Of a stretch of DNA of 64,000 bases, positions 1 through 8,287 are shown piece after piece (positions within the stretch are counted from its first letter, which is position 1; each line of letters begins with the position of its first letter). Origin of the DNA: Tahibacter aquaticus (lineage in GTDB: Bacteria > Pseudomonadota > Gammaproteobacteria > Xanthomonadales > Rhodanobacteraceae). The stretch is taken from assembly GCF_004363655.1 (NCBI RefSeq), contig NZ_SNZH01000018.1, positions 92,815 through 156,814 on the forward strand, given 5' to 3'. The notes below the pieces were generated by a model. The model was not told the origin of the DNA and searched no databases. It saw only the letters and a program-made list of their open reading frames with translations. The translations under genes were made by a program, and so were the position numbers.

Positions 1-410
1 AGCACGACGATGCCCAGCAGCACGGCCAGTACGATGGCATTGGCGAACACGGTCTGCAGCAGCGCATGCAGGCGCAGGCTGCGCTGCGTTGCCGCGGCCG
101 GTATCGGCATCGCGCCCCACCAGCCCAGGCGCAACTCCTGCAACAGCTCGACGGTGGAGCTGCGCCCCATGGCGAAACCGAATGCGGCAAAGGCTAGGCC
201 TATCGCCAGCGGCTGTTGCACGATCAGGCGCAGCAACAGGCCTATGCGGTCGCCGTCGATACGGCTCAACGCGGCCGCAGCGATGGCCAGCAAGGCAGCG
301 CCGGCGAGCAGATGGAACAGGGTCTGCGGCCAGTGGCGCAGGGCCAGGCGCAGGCGATTGCCGGCGACCAGGCGGCTCTGTTGCAGGCGCGGATGAAAAT
401 AGGCGGGCAT
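1..410 (-). CDS. Membrane protein, unrecognised, 3' end cut by window edge
   Basis: The minus strand is open from an ATG at 410 to the window edge (136 codons, C-terminus missing). The N-terminal ~30 residues are basic (HPRLQQSRL, NRLRLALRHW). Hydrophobic stretches follow at about residues 32-48, 60-80 and 118-136, so it is a polytopic inner-membrane protein. I recognise no family motif in the visible part. The plus-strand frames here are Arg/Ala-rich shadows. It is divergent from the HD-domain gene at 483 with a 72-nt gap, so a shared promoter region is likely. Function unknown. Confidence 0.6.
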   Translation of the reverse strand, partial: MPAYFHPRLQQSRLVAGNRLRLALRHWPQTLFHLLAGAALLAIAAAALSRIDGDRIGLLLRLIVQQPLAIGLAFAAFGFAMGRSSTVELLQELRLGWWGAMPIPAAATQRSLRLHALLQTVFANAIVLAVLLGIVV

Positions 411-482
411 TGTGCGAGTGTGCGCACACGCCCCGGCGCGCGGCATGGGCCACGAGTTGGGTTGTCTTTGGCAGGGATTGCG

Positions 483-1127
483 ATGAACCCCACTGCGCAT
501 TTGAGCCTGGCCACGCTGCCGCCCGAGATGCTCGCCGACCTGCGCGCGCACTACGCCCAGCCGCCCCGCGCCTACCACAATTTCGAGCATGTGCAGGAAG
601 TGCTGGCCCAGTTCGCCGCCGTAGCCGCCGGGCCGGGCTGGCAGCAGCCCGACGAAGTCGTGCTGGCCCTGCTCTATCACGACGCCATCTACGAAGCCGG
701 CCGCAAGGACAACGAAGCGCGCAGCGCCGAACTGGCCGCTGCGGCGATTGCGCGGTGGCTGCCGGCACAGGCCGTCGATGCGCAGCGTGTGCAGCAGCTG
801 ATCCTGCTGACCGCCAGCCACGGCCATCTGGCCGGAGAGTCGCTCGATGCCGATGCGGCGCTGTTCGTCGATTGCGACATGGCCATCCTGGCGGCGTCGG
901 CCGAACGCTTCGATGCCTACGATCGCGAGATTGCGCAGGAATATCGCGGCAAGCTGCCGCAATGGATGTTTCGCCACTACCGACGGCGCTTTCTGCGCGG
1001 CCTGCTCGATTCCGCAGCGATCTACGTTTCGCCCTGGTTCCGCGAGCGGTGCGAGGCGGCGGCGCGGGCGAATATCGCGCGTTGCCTGGCCGGGCGCAGC
1101 GCGTTGAAGTCCAGCGCCGGGCGCTGA
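483..1127 (+). CDS. HD-superfamily metal-dependent phosphohydrolase-like protein
   Basis: 214 residues. The metal-site pattern of small predicted HD phosphohydrolases is visible: an early YHNFEHV motif (~34-40), YHDAIY with the HD pair (~62-67), a later LTASHGHL histidine, and DCDMAIL giving the distal Asp. This suggests a cytoplasmic phosphohydrolase; the substrate is unknown for this family. I chose the ATG at 483, after a purine-rich GCAGGGA, over in-frame upstream starts that would add about 90 Arg-rich residues reaching back over the divergent gene. The end (SALKSSAGR) precedes a 141-nt gap before the next gene. Confidence 0.75.
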   Translation: MNPTAHLSLATLPPEMLADLRAHYAQPPRAYHNFEHVQEVLAQFAAVAAGPGWQQPDEVVLALLYHDAIYEAGRKDNEARSAELAAAAIARWLPAQAVDAQRVQQLILLTASHGHLAGESLDADAALFVDCDMAILAASAERFDAYDREIAQEYRGKLPQWMFRHYRRRFLRGLLDSAAIYVSPWFRERCEAAARANIARCLAGRSALKSSAGR

Positions 1128-1268
1128 CGCGGTCCGTCCGCGCCAGACGCGCTGCAGGACCATTCCTGCACGCTGCAGCAGAGCCATGCGGTGGCCTGCA
1201 GCGAGAGGGCTTATAACAATGTGCTGGCGCGCGATCGGCGCGCGCTGCGCTCTGCTACCGTGATTTGC

Positions 1269-2012
1269 ATGAATGAATCCGTTGCCGGTCCTGCCGCCCT
1301 GTGCGATGCGGTAGAACCCGAATTGCTCCGCGTCGGTTTTGCTTTTGTCGACGGCGCCACCTTGCGCACACAGTTGCTGGCCGGCGGCGCGCTGGACGAC
1401 TGGGACGCTTTCGCCGCCAGCTGGAACGATCTCGCTGTCGATACCTACATGGCGGACCAGGGCCGTTACCGCCGCCGCCGCCACGCGGTGTATGCCGCAG
1501 TGCCGGGCCAGGCGATCCAGCGCCAGGCTGCGCAGCCGCATTTCCAGACGCTGGAATACAACGTACTCAACGGCGGTATCGCGCGCTGGTTCCAGCCGGT
1601 ATCCGAGCATTGGGACGCTGGCCAGTCACTGCCGACGGTATTGCGTTACTGCCGCGGCCTGTTCGAACACCTGGCCGGCGGCCAGCCGCGCTGGCATATC
1701 GAAATCCATCAGTTCCGCATCGAGGCCAAGGCGGGCGAAGCCGGCCTGCCGACGCCCGAAGGCGTGCATCGCGACGGTGTCGACTACGTACTGGTGCTGC
1801 TGGTCGCGCGGCGCAATATCGCCAGTGGCACGACCACCATCCATGAACCCGGCGGCCGCCTGCTCGGCGAATTCACCCTCGCGCAGCCCTTCGATGCAGC
1901 CCTGGTGGACGATGCGCGCGTCTGCCACGGCGTGACGCCGGTGCAGGCCGTCGACACGTCTTCACCGGCTTATCGCGATGTACTGGTAGTGACATTCCGG
2001 CGCAATGCGTAG
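1269..2012 (+). CDS. 2OG-Fe(II) dioxygenase family protein (PF10014-like)
   Basis: 247 residues. The late iron-binding HxD is seen in GVHRDGVDYV and the distal His in DARVCHGVTPV; a C-terminal TFRR can supply the 2-oxoglutarate-binding Arg. TTTIHEPGG and the order of motifs match the 2OG-Fe dioxygenase family that includes free amino-acid hydroxylases such as the Bacillus isoleucine hydroxylase. The substrate here is not inferable. The start is the ATG at 1269 giving MNESVAGP; an upstream in-frame ATG at 1191 would add an unconvincing Arg-rich leader. Same direction as the HD protein but 141 nt away. Confidence 0.75.
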   Translation: MNESVAGPAALCDAVEPELLRVGFAFVDGATLRTQLLAGGALDDWDAFAASWNDLAVDTYMADQGRYRRRRHAVYAAVPGQAIQRQAAQPHFQTLEYNVLNGGIARWFQPVSEHWDAGQSLPTVLRYCRGLFEHLAGGQPRWHIEIHQFRIEAKAGEAGLPTPEGVHRDGVDYVLVLLVARRNIASGTTTIHEPGGRLLGEFTLAQPFDAALVDDARVCHGVTPVQAVDTSSPAYRDVLVVTFRRNA

Positions 2013-2087
2013 AGCACGGCAATCCAGTCAAACGCGCTTCAGCCTGGGTTCGCTAGGGTCGCAGCCAATTCTTGCCGGAGTCTTCCC

Positions 2088-2468
2088 GTGTCGTCTTGCA
2101 TCAGCGGCCTTTGCGCCGGGCTGCTTGCGCTGGTCGCCGTCGACGGACGCAGCCAGCCGCTTCCACCGTCCCTCCCTCCGCACGATTTTTCCTATTCCGT
2201 TTATGTCGACATGGCCCGCGCCCATGTCGAGCAGCAGGGCGAACGCGACCTGCTGCAGCGCCTGATCGCGCGCGATCCACAAGGTCTCCTGATCCGTTTT
2301 CCGCCAGGTAGCGAAGCGCGTGTCAGCGTGCATCTGAAAAGCGGCGTCCTGCGTTATGCCGCCGACGACAGGGACGAAGTCCACCTGCCCGACAAGCGCG
2401 AATGGCGTCGCGACAACCCGCGCATCGTGCTGTCGGTGCGCCCGGTGGAACTTGCGCTGGATTTCTAG
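2088..2468 (+). CDS. Small secreted protein, unrecognised
   Basis: 126 residues from a GTG start. The first ~20 residues are hydrophobic (CISGLCAGLLALVAV) and resemble a signal peptide, so export is likely. The rest is mixed alpha/beta with charged C-terminal strands (IVLSVRPVELALDF) and no cysteines after the leader. I recognise no family. It follows the dioxygenase by 75 nt on the same strand and is followed by a REP-like inverted repeat, which suggests a transcript end there. Confidence 0.55.
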   Translation: MSSCISGLCAGLLALVAVDGRSQPLPPSLPPHDFSYSVYVDMARAHVEQQGERDLLQRLIARDPQGLLIRFPPGSEARVSVHLKSGVLRYAADDRDEVHLPDKREWRRDNPRIVLSVRPVELALDF

Positions 2469-2475
2469 GCGCAAT

Positions 2476-2578
2476 GTAGGCGGCGATGAGCGCAGCGAAT
2501 TCCACCGTCGCAGCCCTCACGCAAGCCGCCACGCCAAGCTCCTTGCGGTGCAATTCGCTGTGCTCATCGCACCCTACG
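2476..2578. repeat. REP-like inverted repeat, copy A
   Basis: Two arms in inverted orientation, 2476-2508 and 2545-2578, separated by 36 nt. The shared core reads GCGATGAGC-N2-3-GCGAATT followed by a CACCG block, with GTAGG at the outer edge. The same core occurs at four other intergenic loci in the window (15.8, 29.6-30.0, 45.0-45.1 and 50.3 kb). It lies in a convergent gap and can fold into a long hairpin. Confidence 0.8.
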
Positions 2579-2601
2579 AAAGCGCTGTGCCGCGCGTGGT
2601 T

Positions 2602-3054
2602 TCAAACCACCATATGCTGCTGTGACGTCCAGCGTCCCAGGCAATCTTCCACTTCGACAAAATGCGCGTAGTGTTTTTTTATCGCCGCGCGCAGGCGGGG
2701 CGAATGATCGCCTTCGGCTTCGTTCTCGAACAGGTCGTGCATCAGGCCGATCACGCGCCGTTCGCGCTCGTGCAGGGCGACCGCCTGCACTTGTGGATGG
2801 CGCGGATCGAACTGATGGCGCAGTTCCTCGTAGCCGAGGTTGGGTGCCAGTGAACGCACCGCGTGGGCCGGCGACGTCTGGAACAGCAGGCGGGTGGCGA
2901 CCAGGTCGTCGAGCAGATCGCGCCGGCTGCGTACCGCCAGCGCAAATACGCTGGCGATCTCCGGGTCGCGGATTTCGTCGCAGGCGAAGGCATAGTATTC
3001 GCGGCCTTCGCGCAACATCCGTATCAGCAGCTGGGCATCGTCAAAAGCGCTCAT
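2602..3054 (-). CDS. Four-helix-bundle protein, PA2169/DUF2383-like
   Basis: 150 residues, almost wholly helical by composition. The N-terminal half has the pattern of DUF2383/PA2169-type ferritin-like bundles: an EGREYYAFA helix, then a short EIRDPEIASVFA helix, then an Arg-rich helix; the C-terminal half has a second helix pair. The family is soluble and of unknown function, sometimes linked to stress. The start is the ATG at 3054. It shares the strand with the GST gene upstream (96-nt gap). Family assignment is by pattern only. Confidence 0.6.
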   Translation of the reverse strand: MSAFDDAQLLIRMLREGREYYAFACDEIRDPEIASVFALAVRSRRDLLDDLVATRLLFQTSPAHAVRSLAPNLGYEELRHQFDPRHPQVQAVALHERERRVIGLMHDLFENEAEGDHSPRLRAAIKKHYAHFVEVEDCLGRWTSQQHMVV

Positions 3055-3149
3055 GCTTGCGGTCCCTTCGTCGTGCTCGCGGAAACGTATCCTTATTCAA
3101 GACGCGTTGGCATGTCGTGAGCGGACGGTTAGCTGGCCCGGGATTACCC

Positions 3150-3779
3150 TCACGCCCACTCGGTTAAACCTTCCACGTCGTACAGGTGAATCCAACTGGG
3201 GCGTGCGCGCACGCGGTCGGCCAGGGCTTTCAGGCGCGGCCATTGGGTTGCCGGCCTGGGCATATTGCGCGACCAGCGCATCAGCATGACGGCGTAGAAA
3301 TCCAGTGCCGAAATTTCAGCGCCGAGCAGATAGGGCCGGCCGTCGGCCAGCAGCTCGTCGAGCTGATCGAAGCAGCTTTCGATGCGCACGCGCATCGCTG
3401 CCTTGAGTGCAACCGCGTCCACGCCTTCCACGTCGCTGGGGTAGAACCACAGGCGAAAGGCAGGCTGCAGCGTATTGGCCAGGAACAGCACCCATTGCAG
3501 GAAGGCATTGCGCGACGGTGTACCCGGCGCCGGGGCCAGGCCCGCCTCGGGGTGGCGTTCGCACAGCATCAGCAGCAGGGCAGGGGTTTCGCGGCAGGGC
3601 TGATCGTCGATCGCCAGGGTCGGCAGCACGCCGTTGGGGTTCAGGCGCAGATAGTCCGCATCGCGGTTGGCGCCGGACTCTATGTCGACCAGGCGCAGCT
3701 GGAACGCCGCGCCGATCTCCAGCAGCAACAGGTGCGGCAGCATGCTGGCCGCACCGGGCGAGTAGTACAAGGTGTACAT
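3150..3779 (-). CDS. Glutathione S-transferase family protein
   Basis: 209 residues with the two-domain GST layout. The thioredoxin-like N-domain opens MYTLYYSPGAAS, has NPNGVLPTL with the cis-Pro of the glutathione site, and CRETPALLLML where the usual ES pair is replaced by ET. The C-domain is helical and ends with the family's GAEISALDFYAVMLMRW capping region. Predicted cytosolic transferase; substrate unknown. It differs clearly from the GstA-like protein at 15214, so this is not a recent duplicate. Confidence 0.85.
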   Translation of the reverse strand: MYTLYYSPGAASMLPHLLLLEIGAAFQLRLVDIESGANRDADYLRLNPNGVLPTLAIDDQPCRETPALLLMLCERHPEAGLAPAPGTPSRNAFLQWVLFLANTLQPAFRLWFYPSDVEGVDAVALKAAMRVRIESCFDQLDELLADGRPYLLGAEISALDFYAVMLMRWSRNMPRPATQWPRLKALADRVRARPSWIHLYDVEGLTEWA

Positions 3780-4154
3780 CGAGGGCTCTCCTGGTCAGGG
3801 GAAAAACGGAACACGCCGAACGGGCGTTGCTGGCCGCCTCCCTTGCCGCGAGGAGGCGGCCAAACCCTTGCACTGCAAGGGTTTGCAAGGCCATGGAAGC
3901 ATGCGTCCGGGTACATGGAAAAGGCTTGCTCGGCCTTTCCTGGCCCAGCAGCATACGTGGCGGCGGCGACTGCCACGAGCCTCGCCGGGCCTGCCGGGTG
4001 GCGGACTGCCGGAAGTCATGCACGACTTCCAGCGCGCGCAATGCCTGCAACCCTGCGGCGAAAATCTGCATCGAAGGGCGTAACTTCCGCTGGCTGGGTC
4101 AGCTTTCTGCGACCGGCGGGATACCTGCAACTGCTTTTGCCGACGGAGTGACTT
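3780..4154. other. 375-nt divergent gap with two palindromes
   Basis: No convincing gene. It separates the GST gene (minus) from the YggN-like gene (plus). It holds a 21-bp perfect palindrome around CCCTTGCACTGCAAGGG (3863-3883) and a hairpin GGAAGTC-6 nt-GACTTCC (4011-4030). These could be operators or RNA hairpins. Short ORFs in several frames overlap each other and look random. Confidence 0.5.
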
Positions 4155-4916
4155 ATGAAACGCCTGCTGCTTGCCGCCGCCCTGGGGCTGTCCCTGTCCG
4201 CCACCGCTGCCGCGCACGAGCGTGGCCATCACTTCAACAGCTGCGGCGTGGACAGCAATTATTCGGTCAGCTTCGAACAGGGCGGCCTGCTGTTCGCCCG
4301 CGACGAAGGCAAGCCGGGCCGGGTGCTGATGCGCAAGGGCCATCTGGAAATCGACGGGCGGGAACTGGCCCTGAGCGATGCCGACCGGGCCCGCGTCGCT
4401 GAATTCGAAGCCACCGTGCGTGCACTGGTACCGCAGGCCAAGGCGATAGCCCGCGATGCGGTCGACATTGCCTATACCGCGGTCAGCGAGGTCGCTGCAA
4501 CGTTCTCCAAGACCGCCGACAACTCCGCCACGCGCCATCGACTGGAAGGCCTGCGCGACGAGTTCAAGCAGCGCCTGAACGACAGCTTCGACCGCCGTCC
4601 CTGGAGCGAGGACGAATTCGAAAAACTGTTCGAGCAGGCCATGAGCGATCTGATGCCGGTGATCATCGGCGAAGTCGCCGGTACCGCCATCGCCATCGCC
4701 CTGAGTGGCGACGAAGCTGGCGCCGCCGAGCTGGAAAAGCGCGCGAGCAAGCTGGAACAGGACATCGAAAAGCGCATCGACACGCAGACGGTGCAGCTGG
4801 CCGCCCGCGTCGCCGCGCTGTGTCCGATGGTGGCCAGCCTGAACCGGATCGAGTCGGGCCTGGAGCTGCGCCTGGACGAAGGTCGCCGGCTCGATCTGTT
4901 CGATATGCAGGACTGA
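4155..4916 (+). CDS. YggN-like secreted protein (DUF2884)
   Basis: 253 residues. A clear signal peptide (MKRLLLAAALGLSLSATAAA) is cut near residue 20. The mature start has NSCGVDSNYSVSF, followed by the family's GRVLMRKGHLEIDGREL block. A long amphipathic helical region follows, ending near ALCPMVASLNRIE. This matches the DUF2884/YggN family of periplasmic proteins of unknown role; E. coli YggN is of similar length. The two cysteines (in NSCG and ALCP) could pair in the periplasm. Confidence 0.8.
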   Translation: MKRLLLAAALGLSLSATAAAHERGHHFNSCGVDSNYSVSFEQGGLLFARDEGKPGRVLMRKGHLEIDGRELALSDADRARVAEFEATVRALVPQAKAIARDAVDIAYTAVSEVAATFSKTADNSATRHRLEGLRDEFKQRLNDSFDRRPWSEDEFEKLFEQAMSDLMPVIIGEVAGTAIAIALSGDEAGAAELEKRASKLEQDIEKRIDTQTVQLAARVAALCPMVASLNRIESGLELRLDEGRRLDLFDMQD

Positions 4917-5037
4917 ACGACTGCACTTCAACTTGCATGCCGAGTCCGCCGGCTACCGTGCACAGCGCAATCCGCCTGCTGTCGCGGCCTGGACATAAAT
5001 GCCTTCAGCGACAGGCGATTGGCGTTTTCGTCCAGCC

Positions 5038-5053
5038 TGGCACGGCGCTTGCG
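5038..5053 (+). promoter_or_regulatory. Sigma54-type promoter candidate
   Basis: TGGCAC-N5-TTGCG is an exact match to the -24/-12 consensus with correct spacing. It lies 39 nt before the ATG of the small gene at 5092, so transcription would start about 28 nt before the gene. A chance match is possible in a 64 kb GC-rich window. Confidence 0.4.
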
Positions 5054-5091
5054 ACAGCTGGCCCGAGTCCACCGACACGGAGCAGGCCCCG

Positions 5092-5241
5092 ATGCAAGCG
5101 AACGACGACACGCCGCGCAGCGACAGCAGCAACTGGCGCGAGGAAGGCCCGCAGGCCATAGCCCGCGGCCTGCAGCCCGACAAGGAACAGGCGGCGATGG
5201 TGGACGAATCGCTCTGGCTTGCGCTGAACGCCTGGGCCTGA
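5092..5241 (+). CDS. Small acidic protein, unrecognised (49 aa)
   Basis: 49 residues from ATG 5092: hydrophilic and acidic, opening [14 protein letters not shown] and ending [12 protein letters not shown]. No signal peptide or membrane segment. Its TGA is embedded in the TGAGGAGG that forms the ribosome binding site of the next gene, so the two are translated from one mRNA. A sigma54-like promoter sits just upstream. A longer in-frame ATG at 4999 would begin before that promoter. I know no family; its pairing with a DUF1328 protein suggests an envelope or stress role, which is inference. Confidence 0.45.
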   Translation: MQANDDTPRSDSSNWREEGPQAIARGLQPDKEQAAMVDESLWLALNAWA

Positions 5242-5251
5242 GGAGGACGAC

Positions 5252-5425
5252 ATGCTCAAACTCGCCATCATCTTCGGCCTGATTTCCCTGGTCGCCGGCG
5301 CGCTTGGCTTTACCGGAGTCGCCGGCGCCTCTGGCGGTATCGCCAAGATCATCTTCGCGATCTTCCTCGTATTGCTGCTGCTGGCCCTGGCCGGCATCGT
5401 GCTCGGCTTCAGCATCGCCTTCTGA
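5252..5425 (+). CDS. DUF1328 small membrane protein (UPF0391, YtjA-like)
   Basis: 57 residues: [20 protein letters not shown], then [19 protein letters not shown], then a last hydrophobic stretch. This is the conserved DUF1328/YtjA pattern: two membrane helices with the GxAGAxxGIAKI turn. It has a strong AGGAGG ribosome binding site five nt before the ATG. Family members are tiny inner-membrane proteins of unknown function, often stress-induced. It is probably co-transcribed with the 49-residue ORF just upstream. Confidence 0.85.
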   Translation: MLKLAIIFGLISLVAGALGFTGVAGASGGIAKIIFAIFLVLLLLALAGIVLGFSIAF

Positions 5426-5623
5426 CCGGCGCGGCATTTCGCGGCGGGAAAGCCGCTGCATTGCAGGCGAACGTTCATGACCTGCCGGGTGGCAGATATC
5501 CACCCGATCCGGCGCCCCCGGCAGGTTCACTGGTGTTGTGACGTGGTACCGGGACTTTGGCGGGGCGGGCACAGGGAAAGGCGCCCGCTCCGCCGGGAAT
5601 CGCAACGCGGCGGTATCGATGCA

Positions 5624-6916
5624 TCAGGGGGCTGCGGTCTTCTCCACCTTGCCGCCTTTCATCACGAAAGTTACTTTTTCCATATTTGCAATGGTGTCGA
5701 GCGGATTGCCCGGCACGGCGATCACGTCTGCGTACAGGCCGGCCTTGAGGCTGCCGACGCGGTCGCCGCGGCCCAGCAGCTCCGCCGCGCGCACGGTTGC
5801 CGCCTGCAGGGCCTGCATCGGCGTCTGGCCCCATTCCACCATCTTGGCGAACTGCCTGGCGTTGTCGCCGTGGGGATAGACGCCGGCATCGGTGCCATAG
5901 GCGATCTTCACTCCGGCCTTGGCGGCGCGCTGGAAACTCTCGCGCTGGGTGCGGCCGACCTTGCGTTCCTTCTCGATGATGCTCTGCGGATACTTCAGGC
6001 GGCCGAACTCGGCCAGGATGTAGTCGTCGTTGTAGATGTCGGCGACCAGCCAGGTGCCGTGCTTCTTCATCAGCGCGATGGCCTCGTCGTCGAGGAAGCT
6101 GCCGTGCTCGATCGAATCGACACCGGCCTTGATCGCCATCTTGATCGCCTCGGTGCCGTGGGCATGGGCGGCCACTTTCCTGTGCCAGCGATGCGCTTCG
6201 TCAACCACGGCATTCATTTCGTCCTGCGAGTACTGCGGATCGCCGACCGATTCTTCCTCGGTCAGCACGCCGGCGCTGGCGGCGAACTTGATCACGTCGG
6301 CGCCGAATTTCACGTCGAAGCGGATCTTCTCGCGGATCGCGTCGACACCGTCGGCGATGCCGCTGAAGCCTTCGGTGCGGATATACGGCGAGAAGCCGGT
6401 GCCGCTGTCCATATGGCTGCCGGTAGCGCCCAGGGCCAGGCCGCTGGCGACGATGCGCGGCCCGCGCACTTCGCCGCGGTCGATCGCATTGCGCAGAGCC
6501 ACATCGATGAATTCGGCCGAGCCGACGTTGCGCACCGTGGTGAAGCCGGCGTCCAGTGTGCGCTGGGCGTAGACATGGGCGCGCACGGCGTTGTCGATCG
6601 CGCTGCGGCGGAAGGCCTCGACGTAGTAGTCGCCCGACTGCCAGTCGATATGCACATGGCAGTCGATCAGCCCTGGCAGCAGGGTCACGTCGCCCAGGTC
6701 GATACGTCTGGCATCGGCCGGTACCTGGCCGTCGCTGCGTACGTCGACGATGCGTTCGCCGTCGATCACGATCACGGCCTGGTTGCGCAGGCTGCCGCTG
6801 TCGACGTCGACATAACGCGCCGCGGTCAAGGCAATGCGTTCGGCCTGGGCCGCGGCGGGAAGCAGGGCAAGCGCAAGGACGGCAGCAAGCGGACGCAGTA
6901 CGGGCGATGGCGACAT
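5624..6916 (-). CDS. Secreted amidohydrolase (imidazolonepropionase/prolidase-like)
   Basis: 430 residues. A signal peptide ends near AAAQA (~25). The metal-dependent amidohydrolase layout follows: a beta-sandwich strand, LLPGLIDCHVHID giving the HxH pair, VIKFAASAG with the Lys usually carboxylated, AAHAHG and SIEHGS giving the two metal His, and AYGTDAGVYPHG giving the catalytic Asp. The C-terminus has the LKAGLYADVIAVPGNPL sandwich return. Members act on Xaa-Pro or Xaa-Arg dipeptides or imidazolone-like substrates; the substrate here is undetermined. Export suggests peptide scavenging. Confidence 0.85.
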   Translation of the reverse strand: MSPSPVLRPLAAVLALALLPAAAQAERIALTAARYVDVDSGSLRNQAVIVIDGERIVDVRSDGQVPADARRIDLGDVTLLPGLIDCHVHIDWQSGDYYVEAFRRSAIDNAVRAHVYAQRTLDAGFTTVRNVGSAEFIDVALRNAIDRGEVRGPRIVASGLALGATGSHMDSGTGFSPYIRTEGFSGIADGVDAIREKIRFDVKFGADVIKFAASAGVLTEEESVGDPQYSQDEMNAVVDEAHRWHRKVAAHAHGTEAIKMAIKAGVDSIEHGSFLDDEAIALMKKHGTWLVADIYNDDYILAEFGRLKYPQSIIEKERKVGRTQRESFQRAAKAGVKIAYGTDAGVYPHGDNARQFAKMVEWGQTPMQALQAATVRAAELLGRGDRVGSLKAGLYADVIAVPGNPLDTIANMEKVTFVMKGGKVEKTAAP

Positions 6917-7016
6917 GGTCGGGCTCTCGGCGGGGGAAGGCCGAGGGTAATCACAGCGCCGCAGGAAAAGGAACCTGCGAAGGTCATGCTTTTCCTGCGA
7001 TCGGCCAACGGACGCG

Positions 7017-8108
7017 CTATTCCGCGCGTTCGTGTAAATAGTCGCGCCCTTGCTGCATCAGGGCGACGAAGCTGGCTTCGTCGCCGTTGCGCACGGCGGC
7101 CAGCAAGGTGTGCACCGCCTCGTCCAGTGCCGTCAGCGCCGGTCCGTTGTGCTCGTTCAGCGACTGGATCTCGAAATACAGGTGCGGATTCTCCCGCGCC
7201 ACGGCCTCGGCAATGCCGAGCTGTGCACCGAACGTGGTGGACGACACAGCCTTGAGCCGCTCCGCATCCACGCCGCTGCCGGCCAGTGCCGCGACGAAGG
7301 CGATATTCAATGCATGCGACAGGCCCAGCACCAGCGCGATCACGCGGTCGTGCTCGTCCAGGTCCATCTCCACCGTGATGGCTGTCGTGGACGAGAACAG
7401 GCTGCGTGCGGTTTCCAGCGCCTCGCGATCGCCACTGTCGATGAGCACCACATGGCGGCCGGCCAGCACATTGGCCGAAGGTCCGAACATGGGGTGGATC
7501 GAGGTCGCGCGTACGCCGGCCGCATTCAGTGCCTGCAGCGATTCGCGCAATGGGGTCTTGATCGAGCCCAGGTCGAACACGATGCCGGGTGGCTTGTGGA
7601 CCGCCAGGGCGCCGAGGATGCGTGCCGCCGGGCGCAGCGGTGTGGCGACGACGATAAGGTCGTGCGACAGCTCGCCCTCGTCCCAGCGTTCGCGCTGGTG
7701 GAAGCCGGCGCTGTTGGCGACCGGATCGGCCACTTCCACCGCATAGCCCTGGGCATCGAGAAAGCGCGCGAACCAGGCACCCATGCGGCCGCTGCCGCCG
7801 ATCACCAGCGCCCGCTTGCCGCCACCCTGGGACAGGGCGCGCACGGTGTCCTGTTCCTGCCGTGTCAGCGACGCGGCGATCAGCAACTGCATCAGGCCGG
7901 CGGCGAGTTCCGGATCGATACCGGCTTCGCGCGCATGGCCGCGCACGTTGTCCAGCACTTCTTTCTCGCGGCGGAAGTCGCGCAGCGGCCGGCCGCTGCC
8001 GCGCTTGCTCGCGCCGATCTCGGCCACGATGCGCTGACGTTCGGCAGCGAGGCGAACCAGGTCGCGGTCGACCTGGTCAAGTTGGGCGCGCAATTGGGGT
8101 ATGTCCAT
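7017..8108 (-). CDS. tyrA: T-protein: chorismate mutase/prephenate dehydrogenase
   Basis: 363 residues, a fusion. Residues 1-90 form a helical AroQ chorismate mutase domain (LRAQLDQVDRDLVRLAAERQRIV, then a GSGRPLRDFRRE active-site loop). From ~98 comes the NAD-binding dehydrogenase domain (ALVIGGSGRMGAWFARFL), with SIHPMFGPS and the C-terminal helical dimer domain. It makes 4-hydroxyphenylpyruvate from chorismate for tyrosine synthesis in the cytoplasm. Length fits the enterobacterial-type T-protein. It stands alone on the minus strand, divergent from aceF. Confidence 0.92.
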   Translation of the reverse strand: MDIPQLRAQLDQVDRDLVRLAAERQRIVAEIGASKRGSGRPLRDFRREKEVLDNVRGHAREAGIDPELAAGLMQLLIAASLTRQEQDTVRALSQGGGKRALVIGGSGRMGAWFARFLDAQGYAVEVADPVANSAGFHQRERWDEGELSHDLIVVATPLRPAARILGALAVHKPPGIVFDLGSIKTPLRESLQALNAAGVRATSIHPMFGPSANVLAGRHVVLIDSGDREALETARSLFSSTTAITVEMDLDEHDRVIALVLGLSHALNIAFVAALAGSGVDAERLKAVSSTTFGAQLGIAEAVARENPHLYFEIQSLNEHNGPALTALDEAVHTLLAAVRNGDEASFVALMQQGRDYLHERAE

Positions 8109-8287
8109 CGATCATCGTCCCGGGCAAACGGCAGCCAGCTTAGCGGGGGGCGGGTGCGGTGGCGCGAACCAATCGGAATAAGTGACGGCGGCAGGACCTA
8201 GGTTGCCTGCTCGACTCACTCTGGTGCGGACGTGGCTTCGCCGCCACAATAGCCGCCTTGCCCGAAATCTGCCGCCTGGGAGGGCGT

